From Ectocarpus siliculosus (lineage: Eukaryota > Sar > Phaeophyceae > Ectocarpales > Ectocarpaceae): a DNA stretch of 64,000 nucleotides. Of the stretch, positions 35,701 through 48,500 are shown piece by piece. The notes under the pieces are model-generated. The model did not search any database. It saw only the letters and a list, made by a program, of their open reading frames with translations, and was not told the DNA's origin. The position numbers and the translations under genes are program-made. How positions within the stretch are numbered: position 1 is the first letter of the stretch; each line of letters opens with the position of its first letter. The DNA is taken from assembly GCA_000310025.1 (NCBI GenBank), contig FN649728.1:3145130-3209129 (forward strand), read 5' to 3'.

Positions 35701-36766
35701 CTGACCAAAAGCAAAAGCTATAAACAGACGGCACAATAGCAATGAATAGCGAAAACGAGAAAATTTATTCGCTAATCACGTACTTCGTATCACTATTTGC
35801 ATGCACATATCCCTACCCCTGTACATAATCCTATAGAATACTCGCACACTTCGAGGTTCTGATATCCTGTTCTTAACTTAAGTCCTTAAGTTCGACTAAC
35901 GTGACAACGAGTGTAACGGGTATCAAATAAGAAATAACTCACTCGAAAGTCCCACCACACCCTCAATACCCATGTAACCCCTGCCAAGCAGTAGCCGCGC
36001 CTACATAGTCTGTACAAGGTAAATCGAACACAGTCATGAATAAAAAAACTCATGATCGCCATCAATTGCCATCACGAACGACGGTTCGGGCGGCGAAGAA
36101 ACCGAGGAACTCATTCGCTTAGTACCACTGTTCACCAGGGACATGCCGACTTGCGAGTCGACCTAGCCTTCTTGCTCAGTTACGTTCTTGCATCGTAGGC
36201 AACTCCCAGAAACGGTGGCTCGTTGACTTTGCGTGCTTGGAGGGTGTGCGCGCCCACAAAGGCCCTTCAAAAGGAAAACATAATAGCTTGGGACAACATC
36301 TCCGGGTATTCTGGATCAACGGTCGACGATCGAAACATCGCTCGGAATCAGTCAAGCAAAACCGTGCAGGCAGAGAGGACCCCCATGTCGGAAAGAAGCT
36401 CCCAGACGTTGACCACGAACGTCTTAGGCCTGAAACAACCACCTGCCAGCGGAGCACGGCATTCGTTGACGGGGTCGAAAACCCTGGTCTGGCTGCCGTG
36501 AATGAATAATGTGTATCTGCCTGTCAAGGCTCGACACAGCCTTCGAAATATCGACCGACTACGATTGTATCTTTCGAGCGGCTGTCGGCGAGGCCGATAG
36601 TTTGTTCTCGGGAGAAAAACTGTTCAAAGGCGATTTCACGAACTCGCCATCACCATTCCCATGAGCATGACCAGAAGCAGGTTGCACACTCGCATTCGTT
36701 CTTCCATCGAAATGGGACGTTGACAATACGCCTCCCTCAAGACACCATTGGTGAATGTTGACGGTG
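35701..36766. other. Region without a supported gene
   Basis: AT-richer than the array beside it. A minus-strand stretch reading FVVNVWELLSDMGVLSACTV near 36390-36460 looks protein-like but ends at a stop and has no convincing splice sites. Confidence 0.4.
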
Positions 36767-36767
36767 T

Positions 36768-36800
<33 letters not shown>

Positions 36801-36804
<4 letters not shown>

Positions 36805-37058
36805 CGTGTGAGTGCGTATGTAGTCGGATCTGTAGACGAGATGACAGTTTCAGGTGCACTGCACATAGGTATGCGTTGGGTAGTACGACTAGAGAATGAT
36901 TGTGCGGAGCCCCCACGCCAGCTGCTGTCAGCTGGCGTGCGCGTGGCACTCCCTGCTCTTTCCCCCCAACCGGGTGTGAGAGATAACAAGCATCTAAACA
37001 TCAAGCACTACAATCTCTACAAAGACAACAAGGGCATACCACTTAGGGTTGACGAATA
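36801..37058 (+). repeat. 5' LTR of non-autonomous element
   Basis: 258 bp. It includes a GC-rich perfect hairpin, GCCAGCTGCTGTCAGCTGGC, in the middle, also present in the 3' copy. It differs from the 3' LTR at ACTAGAG versus ACCAGAG. Confidence 0.92.
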
Positions 37059-37097
37059 CTCTAGAGTTTCCTTCGAAGGAGCCCCTTTGCGGAGATT

Positions 37098-37919
37098 ATG
37101 CCTGGCGACACCCCAGAGAGCGACAGCGGCGGAACCACGATCGACACGCGCGTGGCGGAGCTGTCCACGAAGCTCGAGGAGCAAAGCAAGGTGCTGTCGG
37201 CTGTCATGGAGAAGCTAGGGCAACTTCAGATGCCGCCTGCCAGGGCGGCGGGGGCAGAAGAGGGGGAGTCAAGCGGCGCTGGCAACGCCGCAGGGCGCGG
37301 AGGAGCCGCGCCGGGCACACGGTTTGGGGTGCCACCCGGTGGAGTCGGGGGAGTAGGTTCCCCGGGCCACCCATCCGCTGGCCCCCCGCTGGGAAGCAAT
37401 GCGCAGGGATTTTGGATGCAGGTGGTGATGGACAAGATGTCATCGCTGCTGCAGGCAATAACAGATTGCGGAAGCCGAGGGGGGCCAGGCGGTTCTGGAA
37501 GACGCGCCGCATCCTGCGGTGGGATTGTTGGAATCTCGCCGCCAGGCAGCTGCCTATCAGAGCTGCACGCTGTAGCTGGCGTTAGAACAGATGACGCCGC
37601 TGGAAGAGAGAGCAGCAGTAGATCGGGCACGGAAGGTGTACCGGTGCGGGCGTTTGACGTCCCTGCAAATGGTGGGTTTGGTGGGTTCCAGACCATCGAC
37701 TTTCTCTGTACGGTTGGCAGCTCTAGCAAAGGCGCTGCTGGGGGTAGCTTGACTGCCCCGGGCACACGGGACGAGGTGTCAGGAGGTGGAGCCTGGAGGG
37801 TAATCCTCCGGGGCCACAAACATGAGCGACCTGTTGGGACCGGTCTAGTTACAATGGCAGCAAAGGGGCGGCGGCATCGGCGGTGGAGTAGCGGGCGGCA
37901 CAACACACGAGCCTGTTGA
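37098..37919 (+). CDS. Gag-like protein of non-autonomous element (uncertain)
   Basis: A 273-codon frame that starts 40 bp after the 5' LTR with MPGDTPESDSGG. Next comes a short coiled-coil-like stretch (VAELSTKLEEQSKVLSAVME), then Gly/Ala/Ser-rich sequence with no recognisable capsid or zinc-knuckle motif. Position suggests a Gag remnant; the sequence itself does not prove it. Confidence 0.4.
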   Translation: MPGDTPESDSGGTTIDTRVAELSTKLEEQSKVLSAVMEKLGQLQMPPARAAGAEEGESSGAGNAAGRGGAAPGTRFGVPPGGVGGVGSPGHPSAGPPLGSNAQGFWMQVVMDKMSSLLQAITDCGSRGGPGGSGRRAASCGGIVGISPPGSCLSELHAVAGVRTDDAAGRESSSRSGTEGVPVRAFDVPANGGFGGFQTIDFLCTVGSSSKGAAGGSLTAPGTRDEVSGGGAWRVILRGHKHERPVGTGLVTMAAKGRRHRRWSSGRHNTRAC

Positions 37920-38452
37920 TCGCGGGAAAAGTACTCGCACCGGGAGAACTGGAGGATTGCAGTCATGGCGATTCTGGTGAACGTGGAATTGCCGCAGAGG
38001 AGCAAGGGCGACACCGCGAAATCTGCTATGCTTTTGAACGAGGGCCAACAACAACGCGGCGTTACCGCGAGGCGCTTCTTTCTGGTTGAGTTCGTGAGTG
38101 ATATTGAATGATTTTGCTTGCGACGAATGATACCGAAAGTTTCTACAGGGGATTCGCGGTTAAGGCGTTTCCATTTTCTGATTTGGTGTTCGTAGAGTGA
38201 TAGTAGCTTCGCTTACGATGATACGACCAACGATGATTTCGAAAGGGGATTCGCGGTTCAGGCGTTTCCATTCTTGAGTGTGGGTGTTTTGTTGAGCAAT
38301 TGTTGTTCGCCTTTTTCGATGGTAAAATCCAGGCGTGCTATCGCGGGTGTTTCGTACGACGATGGTAATTCGGCTCCAAAAACCAGCCGCTCTATGATGG
38401 GGATTCGCGGTACAGGCGCTTCCATTTCATGATGTCCGCGGGCGATGAAAAC

Positions 38453-38870
38453 TTTGTCTGGGGCAGAATAAAAGGGGTACGCGGGACCAGGCGTACTAAA
38501 CGAGGGGATGCAGCATAGGCGCTCCCCACAACCGATGAAAATTCACGCACAGAGGTAAACCAGTATCTAGCGTGGAGGTTGAACAGAAGGGGTGCACAGG
38601 ACCAGGTGTATCAGATGAGGGGATGCAGCAAAGGCGGTCCCGACAGCCGATGAAAACTTACGCACAGGGGTAAAACACTATCCAGCGTGTCGGCTGAAGA
38701 GAAGGGGTACACAGGATCCGGTGTATCAAAGGAGGGGATGCAGCACAGGCGCTCCCCGCGGTCGATGAAAACTCACGCACAGGGGTAAAACAGTATCCAG
38801 CGTGTCGGCTGACAAAAAGGGGGTACACGGGACCCGGTGTATCAAAAGTTGCAGACACCGGCGCAGGTGA
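38453..38870. repeat. 115-bp tandem repeats inside the non-autonomous element
   Basis: Units start CGATGAAAA at 38533, 38648 and 38763 (115-bp spacing), with a shorter first unit at 38453. Each contains ACGCACAG(A/G)GGTAAA and GGGGATGCAGCA. A separate block, GGGGATTCGCGGTxxAGGCGTTTCCATT, recurs upstream near 38149, 38247 and 38398. Confidence 0.88.
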
Positions 38871-38888
38871 AATTGTGCTGGCGTCAAC

Positions 38889-39092
38889 ATGAGGTGGAAA
38901 TGGGGAGGGGAGGACACAAATGTAGGTGACATTTCCGTTGTTGCTGCTGGTAGGTGTGGACCCATGTACCAGATATATCACCTTGTGTGCGTGAGGTGGA
39001 AATGGGGAGGGGAGGACACCGTTATACTGCTGTGGGTGACATTTCCGTTGTTGCTGCAGGTAGGTGTGGACCCATGTACCAGACGTATCCAC
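38889..39092. repeat. 104-bp direct duplication inside the non-autonomous element
   Basis: GAGGTGGAAATGGGGAGGGG to GGACCCATGTACCAGA occurs at about 38890 and 38994 with minor differences. Confidence 0.88.
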
Positions 39093-40005
39093 CTTATTGA
39101 GGGATTCGCAGTAGCAAGGCGTCTCCACAATCTATATCAGTGTTTGTCTTGTAGAAGGGGAGAAGCCCCATGATGAGAATCACTGTGTTTGTCTTGTAGG
39201 AGGAAAAGAAGCCTCAGCAATGATAAGTTCTCGATGCAGTATATAGTCAAGCGTGTTTTCCGCGAGCGTTGAATGAAGGAGGTATTGTGTGTGGCGTACC
39301 ACTCGCAGCAAAGAGCGAGGGAGGTTATCGCACGACATGATGGACCGCAGTTTTCTTCAAGTGAGGGAGAGCAGCCATATCGACGCGTGCTGTATGACGG
39401 TTGAGAATTGGAACTTTGTTTTTTCTGAGAGTCTAAGAGTTGTGTGTGAGCAGGCTGAAGTTTGAATTTCTGAGAGTCGGAGCAAGAGTTGTTGCAAGAA
39501 GGCTTATCAGGCTTGATGTGTTTGACAAAACAGCTGTCGCGGGATGATAGCATTTACCACCGACCCCGGGGGCGACGCGATGCGCCGGAATCAAGGGGGA
39601 GGGAGGAAGTTAGGTGCTCAGATCATCGATAGTTGTTCGTCGAGCGGGGAGGGCAGTAGGAGTAAATCGCAACAGACTTTTGTTTGGGCTTTGTGGGAGT
39701 AAAATCGGGGCAGTGGCTGCAGACTTTTTGGACTTTGTTGGGTACTAGGGAAGAAGGTGATATTGAAACGTGGCGGGAAGGTGACCAGGATCGATGACGT
39801 TGTCGGAGTTATCCTGTTTGCGTCTCTATCTTGCTTTTTAGTAGTACCATACTTGGGAGGGAGGGGTTTTGACCCGGTGGCCGGGTTTCCCCTTAGGTTT
39901 TTATTGATTTGTTGTTTTTGCGGAAAAAACCTGACTTGAGGTGGCGGAAGCACGCATCCCACAGAAGAAGTGGTTAGTTACTTTAGTGTAAAGAACCAGG
40001 GAGGG

Positions 40006-40263
40006 TGTTCGTGTGAGTGCGTATGTAGTCGGATCTGTAGACGAGATGACAGTTTCAGGTGCACTGCACATAGGTATGCGTTGGGTAGTACGACCAGAGA
40101 ATGATTGTGCGGAGCCCCCACGCCAGCTGCTGTCAGCTGGCGTGCGCGTGGCACTCCCTGCTCTTTCCCCCCAACCGGGTGTGAGAGATAACAAGCATCT
40201 AAACATCAAGCACTACAATCTCTACAAAGACAACAAGGGCATACCACTTAGGGTTGACGAATA
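40006..40263 (+). repeat. 3' LTR of non-autonomous element
   Basis: 258 bp, directly followed by a (GCT)n run that includes the GCTGC target duplication. Confidence 0.92.
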
Positions 40264-40268
40264 GCTGC

Positions 40269-42588
40269 TGCTGCTGCTGCTGCTGCTGCCTTTAGACCCA
40301 AGGGCAGTTGAGCAAGTTGAACGATATCGTCACAACCAAGCAATGGGTTCGAGAAAGCTGACTGTTACCATCGAACCATCTTTTTTTCACTATAAACAAC
40401 TTGGTCTGTCTCCTGAAGTTTCCATGTGGTCTGGTCGGTGCCAATGAGATCGGCATCATCCTTGCTTTGCCCTTTCTTCTCGCCCTCGTCGTCGCTGTCA
40501 CTGAAAAGAAGGCCGTCCCACTCTTGCGGGCTGTTGTACACCGCAATCGAGGTCTTCAGGGCTTCGCCGAAGACCGTTTGGAGGATCTCCCGGTTTACCT
40601 TGCCTCGAACAAGGCCATCTCCCACCTGATACGTCTGGCAATGACACGCCAGAGAGGCGAACGAGTTTGTTGTACGGGCGCGGTTAATGTTTTTTTGTGA
40701 ACAAGCCCGGTGCACGTTCGCAGGGTATGCAGATCCCACAATTCCCATAGTACATCACCAGACGTCTCCCTTTCCGAAATGCCAACCTCTATGATCGCCT
40801 GTTTCGTTGCACTCATTTACAAGCATACAGACTTACGCTGGTGTCCTGCGTACGTGCATGACGACGAGCTCCTGGCGTTGAGCTCTCAGCCCGCTTCATC
40901 CTGCGCCAGGTCTGCCGCAGCATGAGGAACAACAATCCATCCATGAGCATGAAAATGCAACATATGGCCGAAACACAGGTTAAATATGCGGACATCACCA
41001 GCACTTTCTTCGCAGGCTTAGAGAACTGCCGTCAATAATTCGCTTAGGACACATGGAACGCATACATTTTGAGTATTAAACACTTATGAAAGTCTTCTCT
41101 ACTCTGCGCAGGTATTTTACGCCCCCACCAATCAACAATGCCCCGCGCAGAGTAATCCCGCTGTGCTCATATGTCACGGCTTCCGACACGGGGGAGGCAT
41201 CCTCATTAGCTTCGTCCGGCAACCCATCTGGACGCGCTCGTGCGAATACCTCGTTGAATCCAGCGAAAGATCCATGCCCTCGAAGGACCCAGAAGGTTTG
41301 GAGCGAAGTGTTGTCCTCTCCACATCTGTCACAATCCACACAACCGCCCCCCATACCAGCTGTGGCCGTTCGCCACGACTACAACGAGAGAACAACGGCA
41401 GTCTGCTACAAGGTATTTGAGACGACCAGGCAACCAAATAGAGCAGTGGGTGGTAGTTTCCGTCGGATGTAGCAACTATGTAAAGAAGTCTTGTTTGTCC
41501 GGGAAAAAGTGACCCGTCCGGCGCTCCATTTCGGGCAACGCCGCAACTACATCCGTGTGCCCGGGCCTGGCCGTATTTATCATGTCTCACCTTCTTGGGT
41601 AACGGCTTGCCAGTTATTAGGATCATTTTGTCCTTGTCCTCTGCATGCCCGCTCCCGTCACGGCATGGGGTGCGGTACAGGGGGGGCTGCTGATCCCCGC
41701 GACCCATCCTGGCTGGCGTAATGTAAGGCGGGTCCCGGAGCTGCCGTCGAAGGCGGACCTGGCGACGGTTGGAACGAGGTAGCAGTAGCATTGCGTGGTA
41801 CTTTGTGGCGGTGTATCTGCTGCTCACGACTGGGGTTGTTGCCGTAACCAGGTTTTGAGGGAGGCATCTGCCGGAACCACATATATGCTCACAGACATAA
41901 GACAAAAAAACATTTCGGGACATTCGAGAATCAAAGGAAGCAAGGGCAGAAACGCCAATCAAGCATCGAACACGTCCTTCCCGAATCACATCGCGACCAC
42001 AAGGCGTTCTGACATAGTGTATGTTTTCAGGAACTTTGAAACGCAAGGCTGGGATGCAAAGAAAGGCTGGGCGCGTGCAACACCGGAGGAATAGGGAATT
42101 TCTCGGATTTCAAGCACGAAGAACGGTTTCTGTGATGCGCTTAATCTTGTGCCTGGCAGACGAAAGAGGGTCAAATCAAAACTCGCGACCAACTTCGAGG
42201 CTGGGTCTGGGGAGGAGAATCGGATGACTCGAAACTCATCGTAGGCGCCGAACCCCGCACGCGTGAACGGATTGAACGAGCTGGTGTTGGAAGGCGGGGG
42301 TGAAGCAGCAGAGAAGACGCTCCGGGCCATGCCAGCGGCCTTGCGGAAGGCAGAGCGGGGATTCTTCCGCGCAGAGCAGTCACTTCGAGGAGTCCATCGC
42401 TCTTTTCCTGGTGTCGTAGGTTCAAGAATAAGCCACGGCCGATTGGGTGCTGCAGCGGTTAAGGTTTGATGTTTTTTTCTTGTTTTGAGAAGCTACGTGG
42501 GAATGGCAAAGGGCCGGCCACGTCCATAGCAACAAGTCGGAGATGCCTCCTACATGTGCAGACTGGTAAATGCAAGGGTGTAACTCAC
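40269..42588 (-). other. Possible further exons of a membrane or redox gene (unresolved)
   Basis: Minus-strand fragments look coding but could not be chained with confidence. 41004-40837 encodes a hydrophobic segment (LVMSAYLTCVSAICCIFMLM) ending at a perfect GTAAGT donor. 40630-40390 encodes an acidic tail (LLFSDSDDEGEKKGQ). 42330-42175 contains GAYDEFRVIRFSSPDP. They lie downstream of the FNR-like exons and may belong to that gene or to a neighbour. Confidence 0.3.
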
Positions 42589-45500
42589 TTGCAAGGCTGT
42601 GATGTCGTCGGTACCGTAGAAGTCAGCCTCGGTCGTGCCCTGCCACACTAGGACCAGCGGCGATCTTCGGGAGAAAAAGGTGTCCCTGCGGCAATTGGCA
42701 GCAAAATGGGAGGGATCCCGTTTAGTTTTTCGTGAGAGTGCTCGTAAAAAAGGTGTCCCTGCGGCAATTGGCAGCAAAATGGGAGGGATCCCGTTTAGTT
42801 TTTCGTGAGAGTGCTCGTATCTTCTGCAGTTCACGAGAGCCGTCCGCAAGATTCACTCTTTCGGAACAGTCGTGCAAGTGATGGTGATGGTTGCTTTGTC
42901 TACAACAATTGCCACCCACCTGGAAATGCTCAGATAGCTTCGAAACTGCTGGACCACTGTCGACGCCGTAGGCCGATTGTTCGACCGTTGAAGACATTCG
43001 GCGAAGAGACGTCGCGTCGAGAGTGGGTTCAAGTAGGAGAAACAAGAGACAAGGCATGGGTTGAAGCGGGACGTCGGATTAGGTCGGTGAAAGGTAAACT
43101 ACGCTGGGGTGCAGCAAGCCCGTGCTGGGCATTACTTGGGGTACTGGGTAGTCGGCCGTGTTAGGCCGAGAGAGAGAGATTGAGGTGGCGTTGGAGTAAG
43201 CGTTGGAGAAGGAAACTTGATTGGAGAGAGCGACGGCGGTAGCGGTGGAGAGAGAGGAAGTGAGCTGCACGCACGCAAGCCTCATCACATCCGCCACGCC
43301 AAAAGGGTCCTCGTGACTGCACCGGTGGTACCCCATAACACACGAAATTCCCAACACGTATCCCCCTGGGATCCTCACGACCAGATACTGCTGCGAGTAT
43401 ATCTAACATCCCCCCTGCTCGCAACAGTTTCTCACTGAAAACTTCGCTAACATCTGATATCTCAACCAAAAGACGTCTTTTCCATAATAGTATGCCATCA
43501 AGATCATGCCAAAATATGAGAGAGAAAACCAATTCAAAGAAACATGTATGCTGCATCGCGCGTAACGAGTACTTGGCGCGGAAAACGAAACAAAACCAAA
43601 ATAAACTCATCAGACACACAATGAACACTCATGCCTAATTCATCACAAAATCACGGTGAGACTCAAAAGCATCGTTCGACAAACTCTTCGTGAGAAAGTC
43701 TGCACGCTGGTACGGTGACGGCACGTGGATTACAGAAATCTCCTTCCTCTCTACCAGTTCCCGGAGAAAATGGTGCCTTACATCTATGTGCTTCGAGTTC
43801 GAGTTCGAGATGGGGTTCTGCGCTAGTTGAATCGCCCCCTGGTTGTCCTCGAATATTGGGATGCACGACATGCCAACCTGTGGCAGCATGAAACGCCAGA
43901 CCTGCCTCAAAAACAAAACCTCCTCCACTACATCACCAAGCGCGACGTACTCTGCTTCTGTTGTCGAAAGCGTGACGCACTTTTGCGTTCTGGAAAACCA
44001 AGACACGGCGCCTCCTCCACACGTCACGATCCCCCCTGATACCGACCTACGGCCTGCTGCCTTGCTTGCAAAGTCCGCATCAGCGTACCCCTGCAAGCTG
44101 AATCCCTCTACCGTACCTCTCTGAAATGAAATACCCAAGTGACTCGTCCTCCTCGCATACCCTAAAATGCCTATCGCTGCATCCCAGTGGACCTGCTTCG
44201 GAGATGCGCAATACCTCGCTACTGCCCCTACAGCATTCGCAATGTCTGGTCTAGTCTGAGTCGCCAGCCACATCAAAGATCCGACTAGCTCACGAAACGG
44301 AAAGTCTGTCTCTACCTCATCCGCATCAAAATCAGAAAGCTTCACTCCTGAAGACACCGGAACGCTCTTACCCCCGACTACTCCATACTCTGCTGCTAGC
44401 TCATCCGTGAAAGTCTGCTGAGAAATCGTCAACCTACCAGTATCCTTGTTCCTCTCGTAAAAGCAGCCAGAATACCATCTCAACTCTCCCAGGTTCTTCA
44501 CCGGCACAGACTTGTTGAGGTCAGCGCCAAACTTGTCACATCTCTCCCTCTCTCCGACAGCAAAAATATCATCGACATGTACTACCAAGATCAAAACAAC
44601 ACACCCATCCTCAATCAATCGAAACACACAAGCATCGCCCAAACACTGCTCAAATCCCAATGCTATCAAACACCTCTTTAGCATTGCATGCCACTGCCTA
44701 GATGCCTGCCTCAAGCCATACAGACTCTTGCCTAATTTTACAATCATTCCAGATAGAGCTCCACATCCTTGCGGTAGGCGCATGTACACGTCTTCCTCCA
44801 ACTCCGAACGCACAAAATCTTGCTCAATATCGAAATGACACGGGTCGAGGTTTAACTCGCACGCCAAAGCAGCCAACATCCTAGCACACGAAACAGAAAC
44901 GGTAGGCGCGTACAACTCTCCAAAGTCAATGTACTCTCTCTGCATATCACCTCTCGCTACAAGTCTCGACTTAACCTTGGTGGGCCACCCAAACTCATCT
45001 GCCTTCCAATCGAATACCCACTTAGCGTTAATTGCACTCTCCACTAATTGCTACTTTGCCGGAGTAAAAGTCCCCGCTTCCAACAAGCCGTAAAACTCCC
45101 TTTGCATGGAGTCGCTCCAGAGGTGTCGGTGCTCCGACGCCATGGCCTCGTTGTAGCTCTTTAGAACACGAAGGTCGCTAGCCTGGCAGTGCGGAAGGTC
45201 AGGGCGTTGCTCCGGCGGGCGCTGGTCTCGCAGCATGGCGTCAATGTCTTCCCGGTTGGCGAGAAGCGTGGCAAATGCAAGTGAGAAGCCAGCTCCTCCA
45301 GCCCCCAGGTCGACCGCTGCGAGTGCTCCCGCCTGCTCTCCTCCCCCCGCTCCCCCCGGCTCCCTGCGCTCCTCGTCTACCGCGCTCCGAGTCTCCAACA
45401 TCGACACCAGAGTGTTCTTGTCTAGCATCGAGATGAGACCTGTGCTGTGCCTGGTCCCCGATCTTGTGCGGCTCGGCAGCCGCGGGTCTGTCATACCCTC

Positions 45501-48500
45501 GGCCTTCTTACCCGGGCGAAGCTGCCGCATGGCGTGAGCCGTAAGCGGGGGCATCGCGTGGTCCGGCGGCGGCGGCTGGGCTGGATCGGGAGTCGCTGAC
45601 GGTGATGTCGAGGCGGCAGAAGGCGGAGCTGGAGCGGGAGCTGGAGCGGACGACGGCGTGGGCGCTGGCGGCGGCGTGGCGACGATCGAAGGCTTTGGAG
45701 CGGGCGCGGTAGCTGGAGCGGACGACGGCGTGGGCGCTGGCGGCGGCGTGGCGGCGGTCGAAGGCGTCGGGACTGGGCCAAAGTTGATCGAGACGACCGG
45801 CGGCGTGAACGGGGGGTGCGTCGGCGCAGCGGTGATACCAGCGGAACCCCCCTCGCCGGCTGGCGCCGACGTCACCCACGATACGTTGTTGGTGTAGACG
45901 ACGCGGCCGGTGGACGCCTTGCGGACCTTGACGGTGCCGCTCGGGTGGTTGTCCCCGCCGTTCAGGTAGTAGCAGAGGGTGGCCTGGTCGTCGAGCTTAG
46001 TACGGCGATCCTCACGCATGAAGCCGGGCTGGAAGAACGGCAGCACGCGGAACGGCCCCTGCTCGCCGGTGAACATCTCGTGCGGCGAGCATCGCCCGGG
46101 GTTGGCCTTGGTCGCCGACTGGTTGATAGCGTCGGCGGCCCACTTCGCCGATTCCATCCAAAGACGGTCACCGCGCTGGTCGAGGCCGGGGATGGAGGCG
46201 AAGTCGACGTTGAACACGCGGCCAGCGCTGCAGCGGGCGGCCATGCCGGCCTTCATTATCCGCCAGATGGCGCTCTCGACGACGCCGTTGTACTTCGGAG
46301 TGCCAGGCGGGGTGAACTCGACGCCGATGCCGTTGTCGTCGCAGAATTGCCGGAAGTCGCCACGGGTCCACTCGGTGCCGTTGTCGACGCGGAAACACTC
46401 GATGCGCCCGAGGTCGTACCGCCCCACGTCCGCCAGCAGCCTTTTCGTTGCCGCCAGCGGGTCGGACTTCCGCCGGAGACCGTAGACCTTGTTCCACCGC
46501 GAGGCGCTGTTGACGGCGACGAACAGGTAGAGGTTGCCGCCCAGGGAAGGCACCAGCGGTCCACACAAGTCCAGGTGAACACCCCCGAGTGGCTTGGACG
46601 CCCGCGCTCCCGGCCCCCGCGGCACCGACGCTCGCGTGCCCTTCGCCTTCATGCAGCCCGTGCACAGTTCCAGCTCGCCTGTGAGAGTGATGCCCCTCTG
46701 CCGAGCAGTTTCTCTCAAAAGCGGTTCACAAGCGTGTGCGAGGGAACGGTGGAAGCGGTTGATGTCCACGGACTGATCGGTTGAACCAAGAGCAAAGGGA
46801 GACGCACCAGGGCCAAGCGCGGCCGCACCCAAGTCAAAATCAGCACCACCATCAATATACCATCCAAAACAGCAGCCACACGCGCAGCATCAGTCTCAGG
46901 GATAAACGCGGGGAAAAACTCTTGATACGGGGTGTCATCATAGCCATCCATGAGCTGCTCGTCGGTGAGCACACTCGTATCTCCAAGATCCATACCCGGA
47001 AAAGTACCCACACACACAAACTCGGACGCCGAAGAAGGTACTACGCCGGCAGAGCCGGCGGGCGGGACGCTCACACTCGCAGGTACTACACTGGTGGGAC
47101 CAGTGGGCGTGACGCTATCAGTCGAAGGTACTACGCTGGTGGGACCAGCGGGCGTGACGCTCTCACTCGAAGGTACTACGCTAGCAGAGCCAGCGGGAGG
47201 AAAACGCAACACTGACACCAATGATTTCGCGGAGCCCCCGCTGGGGGAAGGGGAACACGAATCGGGGGCATTCACGAATGCGGTCAAAGCAGCAGAGTCT
47301 ACTACAATCGCAGATGGGTCGTAAGGCAACCGTATAGCATAAGCGGCAGACGCTTTCTCCTCTCTAGCAAACAGCAGTCCATTTTGTAAAGTCGCACCAC
47401 GCTCGTCTTGAAGGATTTGTTGCTTGAGGGAAACAGCATGCGTGGAGAACAGGTTGAACTTCAGGCTTTCCACTACAGATACGTCTGACAGCTTCACACC
47501 CATCGTCGTTTGTTCGCCATTCTCATCCTCCTGAAAGAGGCTAAGGTTGATGCTACCGATAGCTTGCACTTCTAGCAGTCGACCATCACCTACGACGACA
47601 TACTTCCTATTTGCGGGGATCTCCTGCAGGTCGTACATGTATTGGCTACTGTTGGTAAAACTGTTGCTTGCACCTGAATCAGCTACCCATCTCTCGCTAC
47701 CAGGCGGCCCCTCACTAGATTCCACACTCAGCAAAGACGAAGCAGACGCAGCAGACTCAACTCCAATCGTCACTCCTATCCTACCAAAAAAATCTTCGGG
47801 GTGAGACTTGCCTAGGGGCACCGATTGTGCCGTGCAGAGGTGGAGGTAGCCCGAAGATGGAGGCGCGCCAGGAGAAGGGGTAGAGGACGAGGAGGAAGCG
47901 GTGCTGCTGCTGCTCGCGGGTGGGGGCTGACGTGGCTGCTCGGATGACGAATCTTGGCCGGCGGGAGGGTAGTAGACGTAGTGGATCCCGCCGTCAGATG
48001 AACGGCTGTCTTCGTACCCGGAGGAGTAGCTGTAGCTGTCCCCGCCGCCGGCGTAGTGGGCGTACCCGGCGTCGTGGTGGCCGTCGTCGTAGGAGTAGCC
48101 GTCGTAGTAGTCGCCGTAATCTTCGTAGTAGCCACCATCATCGTGGGCGTAGTACACAACGTACGCCTGCTGTCTTCCGTGGCCAGGACGCGCGTGCCCC
48201 GGGCCTCTCCCTGCCCGCTCTCTCTCGGCACGACCGTCGCTGCTATGGCGTCCCGCGGGCCCACGACCCCCCGCGTGACGCCCCAGACGACCACCAGGCC
48301 CACGTCCACGAAGAGGTCGCGGGGGGGGTGATGCCGGGTCCCGGCGGCGGTCTACCCCCTCGCTGGCTACCGCCGCTACCGCGGCTGCCGCCGCCCGAGC
48401 GGCGTTCCTCGGCGCCCTCTGTCGAACGCGCGTGCCGCAGTTGCTGCTGGAAACGACACTGCTCGTTGGTGTGAAGTTCGGACTGGTGGTAGCGGCAAAA

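Larger units (their letters stand above)
36801..40263 (+). mobile_element. Non-autonomous LTR retrotransposon inserted in a CTG microsatellite
   Basis: LTRs of 258 bp at 36801-37058 and 40006-40263 differ at one base that I can see. They start TGTTCG and end CGAATA, a near inverted repeat. Target duplication GCTGC lies at 36796-36800 and 40264-40268, both inside CTG runs that continue outward. A GGGAGGG purine tract precedes the 3' LTR, giving + orientation. The 2.9-kb interior has a Gag-like frame and tandem repeats but no protease, integrase or RT motifs, so it would depend on another element. Confidence 0.9.

Noticed and set aside
32155-35742. Possible CRISPR-like array or Pro-rich coding repeats
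   Set aside because: Units are diverged along their full length with no constant repeat/variable spacer pattern and the genome is eukaryotic; the minus-strand frames are broken by stops between units.
41174-42046. 290-codon minus-strand frame
   Set aside because: No motif recognised and alternative frames in the same span look more protein-like; not called as a gene.
45816-46784. 322-codon plus-strand frame
   Set aside because: Antisense shadow of the copia integrase, caused by high GC content.
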